From NCBI GenBank assembly GCA_002342805.1, contig DDQW01000054.1, forward strand, positions 51,738 through 93,933: a stretch of DNA of 42,196 nucleotides, given 5' to 3'. Position numbers and translations under genes: made by a program. The stretch comes from Clostridiales bacterium UBA2432. GTDB lineage: Bacteria; Bacillota; Clostridia; Lachnospirales; Vallitaleaceae. Below the pieces are notes generated by a model that saw only the letters and a list, made by a program, of their open reading frames with translations, ran no database searches and was not told where the DNA came from. This document shows, one piece after another, positions 1 to 8,625 of this stretch (position 1 is the stretch's first letter; every line of letters starts with the position of its first letter).

Positions 1-971
1 ATATCTCCTGTCGCCTTAGATTCTTGAAGGGACGACAGCTTCCCTTTTGGATTTGTACCACCATGATACATGTAATATCCAAGCAAGTTGACACCACTAC
101 CTAATTTAACTAAAGACATGGCTCCGATATCCTTGGCAGAAGCAATCGGTCGACGATGATGAGTTACCTGCAATCCACCTCCAAGTTCTGCTGTAAGATA
201 GGGAAACTTGGTCATATCAAACGTTATTCCGGCTCCAAACCCAAAGTCACTTCCTATATTGTGATCATTACGCTCATGGGTGAAGATATAATTACCACTC
301 GGCTCAATCTCAGTCAAACGTTGATCCCAAGGCGCTTCACAATAGCCTCCCATCACAGGAATCAAACCACCAGTCATAGCCCCGCCCCAGCCTGTCGCTG
401 TATAATAGGGCACATCGAATCCGATATCTTTCGCCATCTTTGTGAGCCTCTCCATGTGCGCTTCACCAGCCTCACCTGTGAGGCCACCACAGTGACCATA
501 TTCATTCTCTATCTGAACACCGATAATCGGTCCTCCATCTTTGTGTAAAAGCCCTTCAACCTGTTCAAATATTTTTGCGTAAAAACGATGCACTTCATCA
601 AAATAGTTGGGGTCATTGGTTCGCGGTTCAAAATCTTGTTGTAACATCCAATCCGGAAACCCTCCATTTCGAACTTCTCCGTGACACCATGGACCGATGC
701 GCAAAAACATTTTTATATCACACGCTTGACACACTTGAACAAACTTACGTAAATCCCTGTTGCCGGCAAAGTCATATTCACCTCGAACTTCTTCATGATG
801 AATCCAAAACGTATATGTTGAAATAACATCTAGCCCTCCGGCTTTCATCTTATATATTGATTCTTCCCAATATTCTTCAGGATATCTTGTGTAGTGAAAT
901 TCTCCCATGATCGGAAACCAAGGCCTTCCATCACGCGTTAAGTATTCTGGAGTATATCCATAATTCACCAT
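1..971 (-). CDS. GH35 beta-galactosidase, 3' part cut by window edge
   Basis: About 323 N-terminal residues are visible; the frame is open to the left edge, so the C-terminus is missing. The reading frame starts at ATG 971 behind an AGGAGG site 7 bases upstream. Family GH35 retaining beta-galactosidases belong to clan GH-A. Here the block GVQIENEYG (about residues 151-159) holds the Asn-Glu acid/base pair, and a later TAELGGG block is the expected nucleophile region. The N-terminal part (MGEFHYTRYP, RIGPWCHGEV, GGFPDW) is also typical of the family. No signal peptide precedes the domain, so the enzyme should be cytoplasmic and act on imported galactosides. It is the last visible gene of the LacI/ABC operon, 28 bases behind the second permease. 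Identity as GH35 is clear; the exact galactoside is not. Confidence 0.9.
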   Translation of the reverse strand, partial: MVNYGYTPEYLTRDGRPWFPIMGEFHYTRYPEEYWEESIYKMKAGGLDVISTYTFWIHHEEVRGEYDFAGNRDLRKFVQVCQACDIKMFLRIGPWCHGEVRNGGFPDWMLQQDFEPRTNDPNYFDEVHRFYAKIFEQVEGLLHKDGGPIIGVQIENEYGHCGGLTGEAGEAHMERLTKMAKDIGFDVPYYTATGWGGAMTGGLIPVMGGYCEAPWDQRLTEIEPSGNYIFTHERNDHNIGSDFGFGAGITFDMTKFPYLTAELGGGLQVTHHRRPIASAKDIGAMSLVKLGSGVNLLGYYMYHGGTNPKGKLSSLQESKATGD

Positions 972-999
972 TTTTCATCCTCCTTTCTTCCATTATCAC

Positions 1000-1806
1000 T
1001 TACTTGACAGCTCCTGTAATTCCTTCAGCAAAGCTTTTTTGAAGCAGGAAGAAAATAACCACTGTAGGAATCGTTGATAGAACAACGCCTAACATAAGAA
1101 CGCCATAATCAGTAAAATAACCTTCGGTTAAATTCGCAATAAGCATTGGCATTGTAATACTTGAATCATCTGACATAATTACTTTGGGCCAAATATAATT
1201 GTTCCATGCATTCATAAAGGTAATTGTCATTGCCGCTGCATAGGTTGATCGCATTGTCGGTATGAACATTCTAAAGAAAATTCCTATTTCCGTCAACCCA
1301 TCAATACGAGAAGCTTCAATAATGTCATGGGGGAAGGAACGTGCGCTTTGCCGAAACAACATAATCAAAAACGGAGTCGATATTGTGGGTAGGATAAACC
1401 CTAATGTCGTGTTTAACAAATTCACTTTTGAAAACATAAGAAATAGAGGAATCATTGTTGCTGCAAAAGGAACCATCATCGCTAATAGGATAATCACCAT
1501 GACGCGATCTTTCATCCGATCATGATAAATCTCAAAACCATAACCGGCCAAGGAACAAACAACCAATGAAATGAGCGTCAAGGTAATCGCATATTTAAAT
1601 GAGTTTGTCATCGCAACTCCGACATTCTGTGCCTCGATTAATTTTCTAAAGTTTGTTATGAGTTCCGTTCCAGGAATTAGGGTCCCACGAATAACATCAA
1701 CACTTTTATTGGTCGCCGCAATAACCATCCAATATAGTGGAAATACCGAGATAAAGGAAGCCACAATCAAAAAAGTATACTGCAATACACTTTTCATTTT
1801 ACTCAC
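1000..1806 (-). CDS. Carbohydrate ABC transporter permease, MalG type
   Basis: This is the second inner-membrane permease of a CUT1 sugar importer. It has about six hydrophobic segments and the EAA loop that docks the ATPase (EASRIDGLTEIGIFF followed by IP) in the C-terminal half. The frame could open at GTG 1815, GTG 1806 or ATG 1797. I choose GTG 1806 because an AGGTG motif lies 6 bases upstream; it overlaps the end of the first permease gene by 8 bases, which suggests translational coupling. No ATPase gene is visible in the operon, so a shared MsmK-type ATPase encoded elsewhere is likely, as is common in Firmicutes. With the binding protein and first permease it should import a galactose-containing oligosaccharide. 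Confidence 0.92.
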   Translation of the reverse strand: MSKMKSVLQYTFLIVASFISVFPLYWMVIAATNKSVDVIRGTLIPGTELITNFRKLIEAQNVGVAMTNSFKYAITLTLISLVVCSLAGYGFEIYHDRMKDRVMVIILLAMMVPFAATMIPLFLMFSKVNLLNTTLGFILPTISTPFLIMLFRQSARSFPHDIIEASRIDGLTEIGIFFRMFIPTMRSTYAAAMTITFMNAWNNYIWPKVIMSDDSSITMPMLIANLTEGYFTDYGVLMLGVVLSTIPTVVIFFLLQKSFAEGITGAVK

Positions 1807-2692
1807 GACGATCACCTACTTTCATTTGGACTAAAGCTAATACAGCAACTAAAATCAAAATAACATAGGATATAGCTGCCGAATATCCAAAATTGGGCAC
1901 ATATTTAAACGATACATTATAAATATAATGGGACATGGTAATTGTCGCATTTGCAGGCCCACCATTCGTTAAGTTCACTGATTCATCAAAAAGTTGCAAC
2001 GTTCCATTTGTCGACATAATTGTTGTCAATAAAATAATCGGACGCAATAAGGGGATTGTAATCTTTCGAAAAGATTGAAAGGGAGTCGCCCCATCAATTT
2101 TTGCCGCTTCATAAACGGAATATTCAATGTTTTGCAATCCTGCAAGATAAAAAACCATATTATAGCCTGTCCATCTCCAAATCAGAGCAATCACCAAGAT
2201 AATGCGTGCACTGAATGCATTCCCCAAAAAATTATAGCCTGTGTGAAAGACCCCCATGTTGATGAGGACTGTGTTGATAAATCCATCAACTGCAAATAGC
2301 GACCTGAAAATAATCGCATATGATACCAACGATGTTGCACACGGCAAAAAAATAGCTGTTCTGAAAAGACCTTTGAATTTAAGTTGCTTATTGTTTAACA
2401 TCGATGCTAAAACTAAGGCTAGCGTTAGCATGATAGGTACTTGAATAATTAAGTAGAAAAAATTATTTTTTATTGATTGAATAAAAACTGTATCTTTAAA
2501 CATTCGGGTGTAATTATACAAACCTGCCCATGCCATATTTTGACCAATCCCGCTTTTAAAGGAAAGGATTAAAGCACGAAACATAGGTAGAAAACTCATC
2601 AAAATAATAAGCAAAACAGCCGGTGCTAAAAACATCCACCCTGTTAAATTTTGTTTTCGCTTCAAGGTGAAAACTCTTTGATTTTCTCCCAT
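1799..2692 (-). CDS. Carbohydrate ABC transporter permease, MalF type
   Basis: First permease of the CUT1 importer, 297 residues. Hydrophobic segments begin near residue 18 (GWMFLAPAVLLIILM). The EAA loop is present (EAAKIDGATPFQSFRKI, then IPLL) at about residues 195-215. ATG 2692 follows an AAGGAGG site at good spacing. The gene lies 81 bases behind the binding-protein gene, and that gap contains a strong terminator hairpin, so it should be made at a lower level than the binding protein. It overlaps the next permease gene. Function as a sugar permease is secure; the substrate is inferred from the GH35 gene downstream. Confidence 0.93.
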   Translation of the reverse strand: MGENQRVFTLKRKQNLTGWMFLAPAVLLIILMSFLPMFRALILSFKSGIGQNMAWAGLYNYTRMFKDTVFIQSIKNNFFYLIIQVPIMLTLALVLASMLNNKQLKFKGLFRTAIFLPCATSLVSYAIIFRSLFAVDGFINTVLINMGVFHTGYNFLGNAFSARIILVIALIWRWTGYNMVFYLAGLQNIEYSVYEAAKIDGATPFQSFRKITIPLLRPIILLTTIMSTNGTLQLFDESVNLTNGGPANATITMSHYIYNVSFKYVPNFGYSAAISYVILILVAVLALVQMKVGDRRE

Positions 2693-2708
2693 TGAGAGAC
2701 CTCCTTCG

Positions 2709-2746
2709 AAAAAATATAGGGGACGACAACTCCTTACGCCCCCTAT
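2709..2746 (-). terminator. Intra-operon terminator between binding protein and permeases
   Basis: On the minus strand a 10-bp stem (ATAGGGGGCG with CGTCCCCTAT, one G-U pair) closes an 11-base loop and is followed by ATTTTTT. It lies directly behind the binding-protein stop codon and before the permease ribosome binding site. Partial read-through would give more binding protein than permease. Confidence 0.8.
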
Positions 2747-2773
2747 GTTAATACATTTAATTATATGTAACTC

Positions 2774-4150
2774 TTATCTACCCATCGCAAAACTCAATGT
2801 ATCTTGAGCCACTTGCAATTCACTTTGGAGATCTCCTCCATGTACGGAAGTCGTTATAGCCGTAGCGACCGCATCACGCGCTTCATAGAAATATACTCCT
2901 GTATTACTTTGGGGAATACGGCCAGCATAATCTGTAATCAGAGCAAATACTTCTTGACCACCGAAGAAGTCTGAAGGTACTGTATAAGCATCACTATCTG
3001 CTGCCGGGAGGTATGTAGACAAGGCTCCTGTCGGGAGAATTTGCTCATAGAATTCAACACTTCCACCAAATGTACGACCTAAGAAGTCTGCTGCCAATTC
3101 AGGGTTATCACTATTTGTCGTAACGGCCCAACTTGAACCACCTTGAGTTGAATAATTTGTTGCTGCGCTTAATCCTTCGAGTTTTGGTAAATTCGTGATT
3201 CCCCAGTTACCCGCTTGATCTTCTGCCGCTTGTATTGATGCCATAATCCAAGCTCCGTTAATCGTTCCGGCAACTGTTCCGTTGTTAAATGAAGCAATGT
3301 ACTGATCCCAGTCATTAACTTCAATAAGAACTCCCGCTTCGACAAGTTCTAAATATTGCTCAGCTACAGTTTCAAGCACTTCATTTCCTACAATAAATGG
3401 ATCTCCATTTTCATCAAAGAAACTCCCTCCAGCTGACTGAAGCATCATAACAATAACATCTGATTCACCCGCTAAACCTGAAAGTAAGGGTTTTCCCGTC
3501 TTAGCCAAAATATCCTTTCCCATTTCAAGATATTCGTCCCAAGTAATGTCTGTAAAGTCATCAAGACTATATCCGGCCTCTTCTAATACATCTGTACGAT
3601 ACGCTGCAATTGCAGCCCCATTATCAAACGGAACTCCGTAATTTTTCCCATCAACAGAAGAAAAACCAGCCTTTGCAGGCGCAAACTGACTAAAATCTAT
3701 TCCATCCATATTGGTCAAATCAACAAACACGTCCGGAAAACTAATGACATTCTTTTGGAATGCATTATCTTGCATAAGAAAAATATCCGGCAAAGTATCG
3801 AGTTGTCCTGAGGAAGCCGCTGTTGTCAACTTTGTTTGAAGATCTTCCCAAGGTGTTTCAACAATATTTAATTTAAAATCCGGATTTTCTTGTTGATAGA
3901 TTGCTTCTGCTTTTTCCATTGCGTTAATATTAAAAGCAGGATCCCAACACCATACCGTTAAAGTATTATCATCACCGCTAGCCGCCGCATCTTCACTACT
4001 TGTATCATCCGTCGCTGTTGTATCTGTTGTTGCGTCCGTCGCAGAATCCGTATTTGATGAAGAATCTGTTTCATCTCCTCCCGAACCGCCACATGCCACT
4101 AAGCTTAATACCATTACCATAATTACGAATACACTTATCACTTTTTTCAT
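2774..4150 (-). CDS. Sugar-binding lipoprotein of ABC importer
   Basis: Extracellular solute-binding protein, family 1, 458 residues. The N-terminus is a lipoprotein signal peptide with lipobox LVAC, so Cys20 should be lipidated and anchor the protein to the outer face of the membrane. A Ser/Thr/Asp-rich linker of about 40 residues follows, then the binding domain (starts near LTVWCWDPAF). ATG 4150 has a GGAGG site. The gene lies 41 bases behind the LacI gene and precedes two permeases. The substrate cannot be read from the sequence; the GH35 gene at the end of the operon suggests a beta-galactoside such as galacto-oligosaccharide. Confidence 0.93.
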   Translation of the reverse strand: MKKVISVFVIMVMVLSLVACGGSGGDETDSSSNTDSATDATTDTTATDDTSSEDAAASGDDNTLTVWCWDPAFNINAMEKAEAIYQQENPDFKLNIVETPWEDLQTKLTTAASSGQLDTLPDIFLMQDNAFQKNVISFPDVFVDLTNMDGIDFSQFAPAKAGFSSVDGKNYGVPFDNGAAIAAYRTDVLEEAGYSLDDFTDITWDEYLEMGKDILAKTGKPLLSGLAGESDVIVMMLQSAGGSFFDENGDPFIVGNEVLETVAEQYLELVEAGVLIEVNDWDQYIASFNNGTVAGTINGAWIMASIQAAEDQAGNWGITNLPKLEGLSAATNYSTQGGSSWAVTTNSDNPELAADFLGRTFGGSVEFYEQILPTGALSTYLPAADSDAYTVPSDFFGGQEVFALITDYAGRIPQSNTGVYFYEARDAVATAITTSVHGGDLQSELQVAQDTLSFAMGR

Positions 4151-4191
4151 TTTGTTTCCTCCCTTTGCATTTTGTTTTTACTGTAACCCCA

Positions 4192-5211
4192 CTATTTAGT
4201 GGATGCCTTTAGAATAATACTATAATCTAATAGCGTTTTCTTCTGAACTTCCTTCCCCGAAATAAGTTCCATTAAATTTTTCGCTGCGACTGCTCCAACT
4301 TCCTTAACATCAAAATCTAATGCTGTGATTTGAGGATTATGCGACTCTAAAAATGCACTATTATAAAAAGATGCTACCTTTACTTGGTTTGGAATCGAAA
4401 CATGGTCTTCCATTAATTTATAAATAGCCCGACTACATATCAAATCATCCATGCATAAAATGCACTCCACATGGTCTTCCATCAAGGATTCAACCGCTTT
4501 TTCGACAAAGGCTTTGTTGGTCACATTACTAAAAATCAACTCTTCCTTAATTGAGAGTTCTTTATCTCGAAAAGCTTCTATATACCCTTGATAACGTTCT
4601 TGATTGACAACATGATTCTGATCACCGCAAAGTAAGCCAATTGATTGCATCCCAGAATTTAAGAGCAATGTTGTAAGTTCTTTGCACCCACTTCGATGGT
4701 TATTATCAATTTGTATAACCTTCTCATCATCCGTCGTACCTATAGCAACAAATGGAATGTTCTTCTCTTCCAGGTATTTTGCCGGAAAATCATTCACCAA
4801 GGTTCTTGTTAAAACAACACCATCAACCTTATGATTTTCAACAATACGTTGCAAAAGTGTTATATCAGTTTCTGTCGTTGTTGTTACCACGACGTCGTAA
4901 TCATTGCTTGCAGCCATTTCTGTAATTCCAAGTAAACATTTTTGAAAAAACGGCGTCTCCGTCAAATTCTGATCTGCAGGCAAAACCACGCCAATGTTAA
5001 ATGTTTTTGATTGCGCCAGACTTTTTGCAATAATATTCGGTCGATAATCATTTTCACGGATGTAGGCCCACACGCGCTCGCGCGTTGCTTCTCCTATCCT
5101 CCCCTTTCCGGATATGGCTCTAGAAATTGTTGTTGTTGATAATTCAAGCGCCTTCGCAATATCACTAATATTCATCTTTTTATGTGCATCCTTTTTGTAA
5201 GTACTACTCAT
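4192..5211 (-). CDS. LacI-family transcriptional regulator
   Basis: Local repressor of the sugar operon. Residues about 14-60 form the LacI helix-turn-helix and hinge (NISDIAKALELSTTTISRAIS, then ENDYRPNIIAKSLA), followed by a periplasmic-binding-protein-like effector domain (NIGVVLP and LLCGDQ blocks). The frame is open up to ATG 5244, but I choose ATG 5211. An AAGGAG site sits 6 bases before 5211, whereas 5244 would lie almost on the transcription start set by the promoter at 5251-5279. The N-terminal extension MSSTYKKDAHKK before the helix-turn-helix is slightly longer than usual. It is the first gene of the operon and probably controls its own promoter through the operator-like site overlapping the -35 box. 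Confidence 0.93.
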   Translation of the reverse strand: MSSTYKKDAHKKMNISDIAKALELSTTTISRAISGKGRIGEATRERVWAYIRENDYRPNIIAKSLAQSKTFNIGVVLPADQNLTETPFFQKCLLGITEMAASNDYDVVVTTTTETDITLLQRIVENHKVDGVVLTRTLVNDFPAKYLEEKNIPFVAIGTTDDEKVIQIDNNHRSGCKELTTLLLNSGMQSIGLLCGDQNHVVNQERYQGYIEAFRDKELSIKEELIFSNVTNKAFVEKAVESLMEDHVECILCMDDLICSRAIYKLMEDHVSIPNQVKVASFYNSAFLESHNPQITALDFDVKEVGAVAAKNLMELISGKEVQKKTLLDYSIILKASTK

Positions 5212-5224
5212 TACATTCTCCTTT

Positions 5225-5232
5225 TTGCGCAA
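5225..5232. promoter_or_regulatory. TTGCGCAA palindrome in the leader of the LacI gene
   Basis: A perfect 8-bp palindrome between the transcription start and the ribosome binding site of the LacI gene. It matches the half-site of the operator candidate at 5356-5372, so it may be an auxiliary operator; a lone 8-mer is weak evidence. Confidence 0.35.
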
Positions 5233-5250
5233 TCGGTTGTTCATATTCTT

Positions 5251-5279
5251 AGTTTATCATCCGATGCAATTGTTGTCAA
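5251..5279 (-). promoter_or_regulatory. Promoter of the LacI/ABC/GH35 operon
   Basis: Minus-strand TTGACA (5274-5279), 17-bp spacer and TAAACT (5251-5256). The perfect -35 box and ideal spacing make this a good sigma-A promoter. The -35 and spacer contain ACAACAATTGC, the same core as in the inverted repeat at 5356-5372, so a bound LacI protein would block the polymerase here. Confidence 0.65.
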
Positions 5280-5355
5280 TAACTAAATTATTAAATACTT
5301 ATCCGCTTTTTATGTTCATTTATTCCTATTAATACCTTTCAAGGGCATTCACTTT

Positions 5356-5372
5356 TGCGCAACAATTGCGCA
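5356..5372. promoter_or_regulatory. Candidate LacI-family operator
   Basis: Perfect inverted repeat TGCGCAA-CAA-TTGCGCA (7-bp arms, 3-bp centre). It lies in the divergent region between the LacI gene and the DUF4153 gene, 9 bases before a plus-strand -35 box. Its size and symmetry fit a LacI-family dimer site, and its core recurs at the LacI gene's own promoter. Confidence 0.55.
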
Positions 5373-5380
5373 GATATTTT

Positions 5381-5409
5381 TTTCACTCTCTCGCATTTTA
5401 TGATATGAT
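5381..5409 (+). promoter_or_regulatory. Promoter of the DUF4153-dacF pair
   Basis: TTTCAC (5381-5386), a 17-bp spacer and TATGAT (5404-5409), about 59 bases before the chosen ATG at 5468. The -10 box is one base off consensus; the -35 box is weaker. Confidence 0.5.
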
Positions 5410-5467
5410 AAATGTAGAATAACTTGTCTCAATCATTATATACCAAAACTGAGAAAGGATGAAAATT

Positions 5468-7207
5468 ATGAAACTTTTTAATATATTAAAAAAACACATG
5501 ACCGCTTTTACAAACACTGTATCTAGATATCCTGCAACAACAATCTATCTTGTCGCCATCGTTATCATACGTTTTTTTGCTATCGAAAATATTAATGGTC
5601 AAAACACTTTATACAATCAATTGTTTGCAGCTTTGATTATCGGCTTTTTCATCTCAATTTGCACTCGCAGTCTAATCGAAACGTTTTCTATACATCTATT
5701 CTTGCGACAGGTTCTTTTGTATAGTCTTAGCGTATTAGGGGCCCTTGTTTTCTATTTTTTTATCCGTCACGAGAACAATTTAGATTCTGTCGGATGGATT
5801 CGAACTGCAATACTATCTTTCGGCCTTTTAGTCGCTTTTCTTTGGATTCCTTCGGCACCGCCCAAAAGACTTTCATTTCCGAAATCTTTTATGAGCGGAT
5901 TCAAAGCATTTTTTATGACACTTCTGTTCTCCGGCGTTTTATTCCTAGGCATTGCCCTCGTTATTGCCGCCATTGACAATCTGCTTTTTAATGTCGACGA
6001 AAATCTTTATATACATTTTGCTACTCTAGTTTTCATGTTCTTTGCACCCATATTCTATCTATCGCTCATACCCAATTATACCCTTGACGACGAAGCGCGT
6101 ATTGAAAAGGCAACACAAGGAACGGCTTTTTTAGAAACACTGCTTTCCTATATTATCATCCCTTTGACTGCCATATTTACTTTGATTTTATTCATTTATA
6201 TCATAGCAAATATTCGACGTGATTTTTGGCAGGAAAACCTTCTTGAACCTATGCTCGTCAGTTATTCAATTGTTGTTATTAGCGTTTTACTCTTAAGTCA
6301 TCGTTTCAAGAATCCTTTTGCATCTTTGTTTCAAGGCATTTTCCCTAAGCTACTGATTCCGATTGTTTTATTGCAAATTATTGCATCTATCATGAAAATC
6401 AGCAGTCAAGGCATCACACATGGTCGTTATTTCGTAATCCTATATGGCATATTTGCCCTTGCAACAGGAATAATTTTTAGCTTTTTTGCCAAAAAACATC
6501 TTGGCTTCATCGCTGTACTTTTTATATTCTCCGCACTTATTTCTACACTACCACCACTAGATGCTTTTAGCGTAAGTCGACGCCATCAAATCGAATTACT
6601 TGAAGAGACCCTTACTCAATATAATATGCTTAACAATGGGCAAGTACTTCCCAATCCTTCATTACCTGATGAAACAAAATCAAAAATCACACAGCTTACC
6701 TCCTATCTTCATCGCATGAATTATATCAAGGACATCGCTTGGATTCCTGAAGATTTTAACTATTATCAAGATTTTGAATCCGTCTTTGGTTTTAACGAAT
6801 ACGACGTATTCCCAAGAGATCCTATGAATAAGGGTTTTCAATACTCAAACACTCGAGACACCGAGGATGCGATTGCAATTGATGGCTATAGTCATCTTGT
6901 AACTATGCCTATTTCCTATTTTTCAAATGACGATTTCCCTGTTGCCAGTGTAAGCTTTGAAGTCAACGACCTTTCATATAGCATTTCCTGGGAAGTCAAT
7001 GAAAACTTAGGCCAATTCACTTTAAGTAATAGTAATGACGAATCCCTTCTCATTCTTGAAACCACTAACTATGACAGCACTTTCTATGAGGCAGAAAATA
7101 CGCAGGCAAAATTAAAGGTGATCCCAAATTATATGAATCTGTATTTTGAACACGATACATTAGAATCTTTAAATGGTGATGTTTATATACTTATTCAATT
7201 GAAATAA
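5468..7207 (+). CDS. DUF4153-like polytopic membrane protein
   Basis: About 579 residues. The first ~375 are very hydrophobic, with roughly ten membrane-spanning stretches, and the last ~200 form a soluble tail rich in Tyr, Asn and acidic residues. The arrangement resembles DUF4153 proteins, whose function is unknown to me. An ATG at 5459 lies inside the AAAGGATG ribosome binding site, so I choose ATG 5468, 8 bases behind AAAGGA. It is followed after 59 bases by a D,D-carboxypeptidase gene with no terminator between them, so the two are probably cotranscribed and may both serve the cell envelope. The soluble tail is probably extracytoplasmic, but topology is not certain. Confidence 0.7.
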   Translation: MKLFNILKKHMTAFTNTVSRYPATTIYLVAIVIIRFFAIENINGQNTLYNQLFAALIIGFFISICTRSLIETFSIHLFLRQVLLYSLSVLGALVFYFFIRHENNLDSVGWIRTAILSFGLLVAFLWIPSAPPKRLSFPKSFMSGFKAFFMTLLFSGVLFLGIALVIAAIDNLLFNVDENLYIHFATLVFMFFAPIFYLSLIPNYTLDDEARIEKATQGTAFLETLLSYIIIPLTAIFTLILFIYIIANIRRDFWQENLLEPMLVSYSIVVISVLLLSHRFKNPFASLFQGIFPKLLIPIVLLQIIASIMKISSQGITHGRYFVILYGIFALATGIIFSFFAKKHLGFIAVLFIFSALISTLPPLDAFSVSRRHQIELLEETLTQYNMLNNGQVLPNPSLPDETKSKITQLTSYLHRMNYIKDIAWIPEDFNYYQDFESVFGFNEYDVFPRDPMNKGFQYSNTRDTEDAIAIDGYSHLVTMPISYFSNDDFPVASVSFEVNDLSYSISWEVNENLGQFTLSNSNDESLLILETTNYDSTFYEAENTQAKLKVIPNYMNLYFEHDTLESLNGDVYILIQLK

Positions 7208-7266
7208 GTATGGTTTGAGCACCAATAATATGATAAACTAATAAAAACTATAAATAGGAGCTACTT

Positions 7267-8556
7267 ATGTTAAAATACAAATCATTTTACCTTACCTTTA
7301 TTCTTATTATTACAAGCCTCTTCATATTCACTTTGGCAGTAAATGCAACCGGCAATGAACCTTCTATTGGTTCAGAATCAGCTGTTCTTATCGATGGAGA
7401 TACAGGACAAGTTCTTTATCAAAAAAATGCCCATAATTCCATGTATCCGGCTAGTATCACAAAACTTATGACTGCTTTGCTTGCAATCGAATCATTAAAC
7501 CCTGAGGATACAATCACTTTTTCAGAAGAAGCGATTGACCGTGTTGATTCCGGCGGAAGCCGAATCGGTATACATCCCGGCGAAGAACTCACAGTGAACG
7601 ATGCACTTCACGGTTTATTGCTTATGTCTGCCAATGAAATCGCTAATGGATTAGCCGAGGAAACCAGTCAAAGTATTGATACCTTTATCAATGATATGAA
7701 TTCGCGAGCCAAAGAATTAGGAGCTCTAAACACCAACTTCACAAATCCCCACGGTCTTTTTAACGAAGAACATCAAACAACAGCTTACGACATGGCCCTT
7801 ATTACTCGAGAAATCATCCGACACCCATACTTTCTTGAAATTATGGGACATAGCACCTATGAAATTCCTGTCACAAACAAATCTGACGAAACACGTTTGC
7901 TATATCAACAGCACAAAATGCTAAATACGAAAAATGATCTTACGATTTATCGTGAAGATGTCATTGCCGGAAAAGTCGGATATACTCGCCAATCCAAAAA
8001 CACTTTAGTAACTGTTTCTAAAAAAGGATCACGTACCCTTATCGCTGTAATTTTACGCGCTGAGGCAAACGACCTATACTCTGACACTGCAAGCCTTTTA
8101 GATTATGGATTCGGAGAATATAAACAAGTCGTTCTATCCGCTGCTGATTTTGTTAATACCCAACCCATTCAGGATAATGGAATCTCCATCGGTAGTATGG
8201 AATTGGCATTAGCTAATGATGTGAACTTATGTATACCCATTAATGCAGAGCAAGAACACCTCATATATTCACTCGATTTACCAGTCTTATCCGAACATAC
8301 TTTGTCATCTCATGATTGGTTCGGTAATGTCACCTTATCTATTGGGACAGCAGAACTCATGACCTTACCACTTCAAATCAAATCCATCGTATACGATGCC
8401 GAGAAGTCGATTGATAACAGTACTTCGGAAATCACAAGCCCCATCGACCCTGTTTCATCAGAAGAAAATAACGAAAAAAATCCTTGGAAATTACTAATAT
8501 CATTCATTTTCATTGGCGTCATCGGTATTATTGGATTCGTTTTCAAGATTATATAA
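7267..8556 (+). CDS. dacF: D-alanyl-D-alanine carboxypeptidase (peptidase S11)
   Basis: A DacF/PBP5-type low-molecular-weight penicillin-binding protein that removes the terminal D-Ala of peptidoglycan pentapeptides. Residues 1-27 are a signal peptide. The three active-site motifs are in order: SITK at 63-66 (nucleophile Ser63), SAN at 121-123, and KVG at 236-238 in place of the usual KTG. The C-terminus carries a membrane helix (about residues 404-428) rather than the amphipathic anchor of classical PBP5, so the enzyme is held outside the cell by a true transmembrane segment. ATG 7267 follows an AGGAG site. A bidirectional terminator lies directly behind. The gene symbol is by family resemblance. 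Confidence 0.92.
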   Translation: MLKYKSFYLTFILIITSLFIFTLAVNATGNEPSIGSESAVLIDGDTGQVLYQKNAHNSMYPASITKLMTALLAIESLNPEDTITFSEEAIDRVDSGGSRIGIHPGEELTVNDALHGLLLMSANEIANGLAEETSQSIDTFINDMNSRAKELGALNTNFTNPHGLFNEEHQTTAYDMALITREIIRHPYFLEIMGHSTYEIPVTNKSDETRLLYQQHKMLNTKNDLTIYREDVIAGKVGYTRQSKNTLVTVSKKGSRTLIAVILRAEANDLYSDTASLLDYGFGEYKQVVLSAADFVNTQPIQDNGISIGSMELALANDVNLCIPINAEQEHLIYSLDLPVLSEHTLSSHDWFGNVTLSIGTAELMTLPLQIKSIVYDAEKSIDNSTSEITSPIDPVSSEENNEKNPWKLLISFIFIGVIGIIGFVFKII

Positions 8557-8573
8557 TGTCTTATAAAGCCAAA

Positions 8574-8614
8574 AAAGGTGTTGCACTCGATTAAAAATCG
8601 AATACAACACCTTT
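8574..8614. terminator. Bidirectional terminator between dacF and pyk
   Basis: A 10-bp stem, AAAGGTGTTG (8574-8583) with CAACACCTTT (8605-8614), plus an inner stem TCGATT/AATCGA. A-rich sequence on the left and T-rich on the right give both convergent genes a U-rich tail. Confidence 0.8.
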
Positions 8615-8625
8615 ATCTATTTTTC

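Noticed and set aside
156..826. Plus-strand open frames near the left edge
   Set aside because: They lie opposite the GH35 gene, have no ribosome binding site and give protein sequences of no recognisable kind, so they are shadows of the minus-strand gene.
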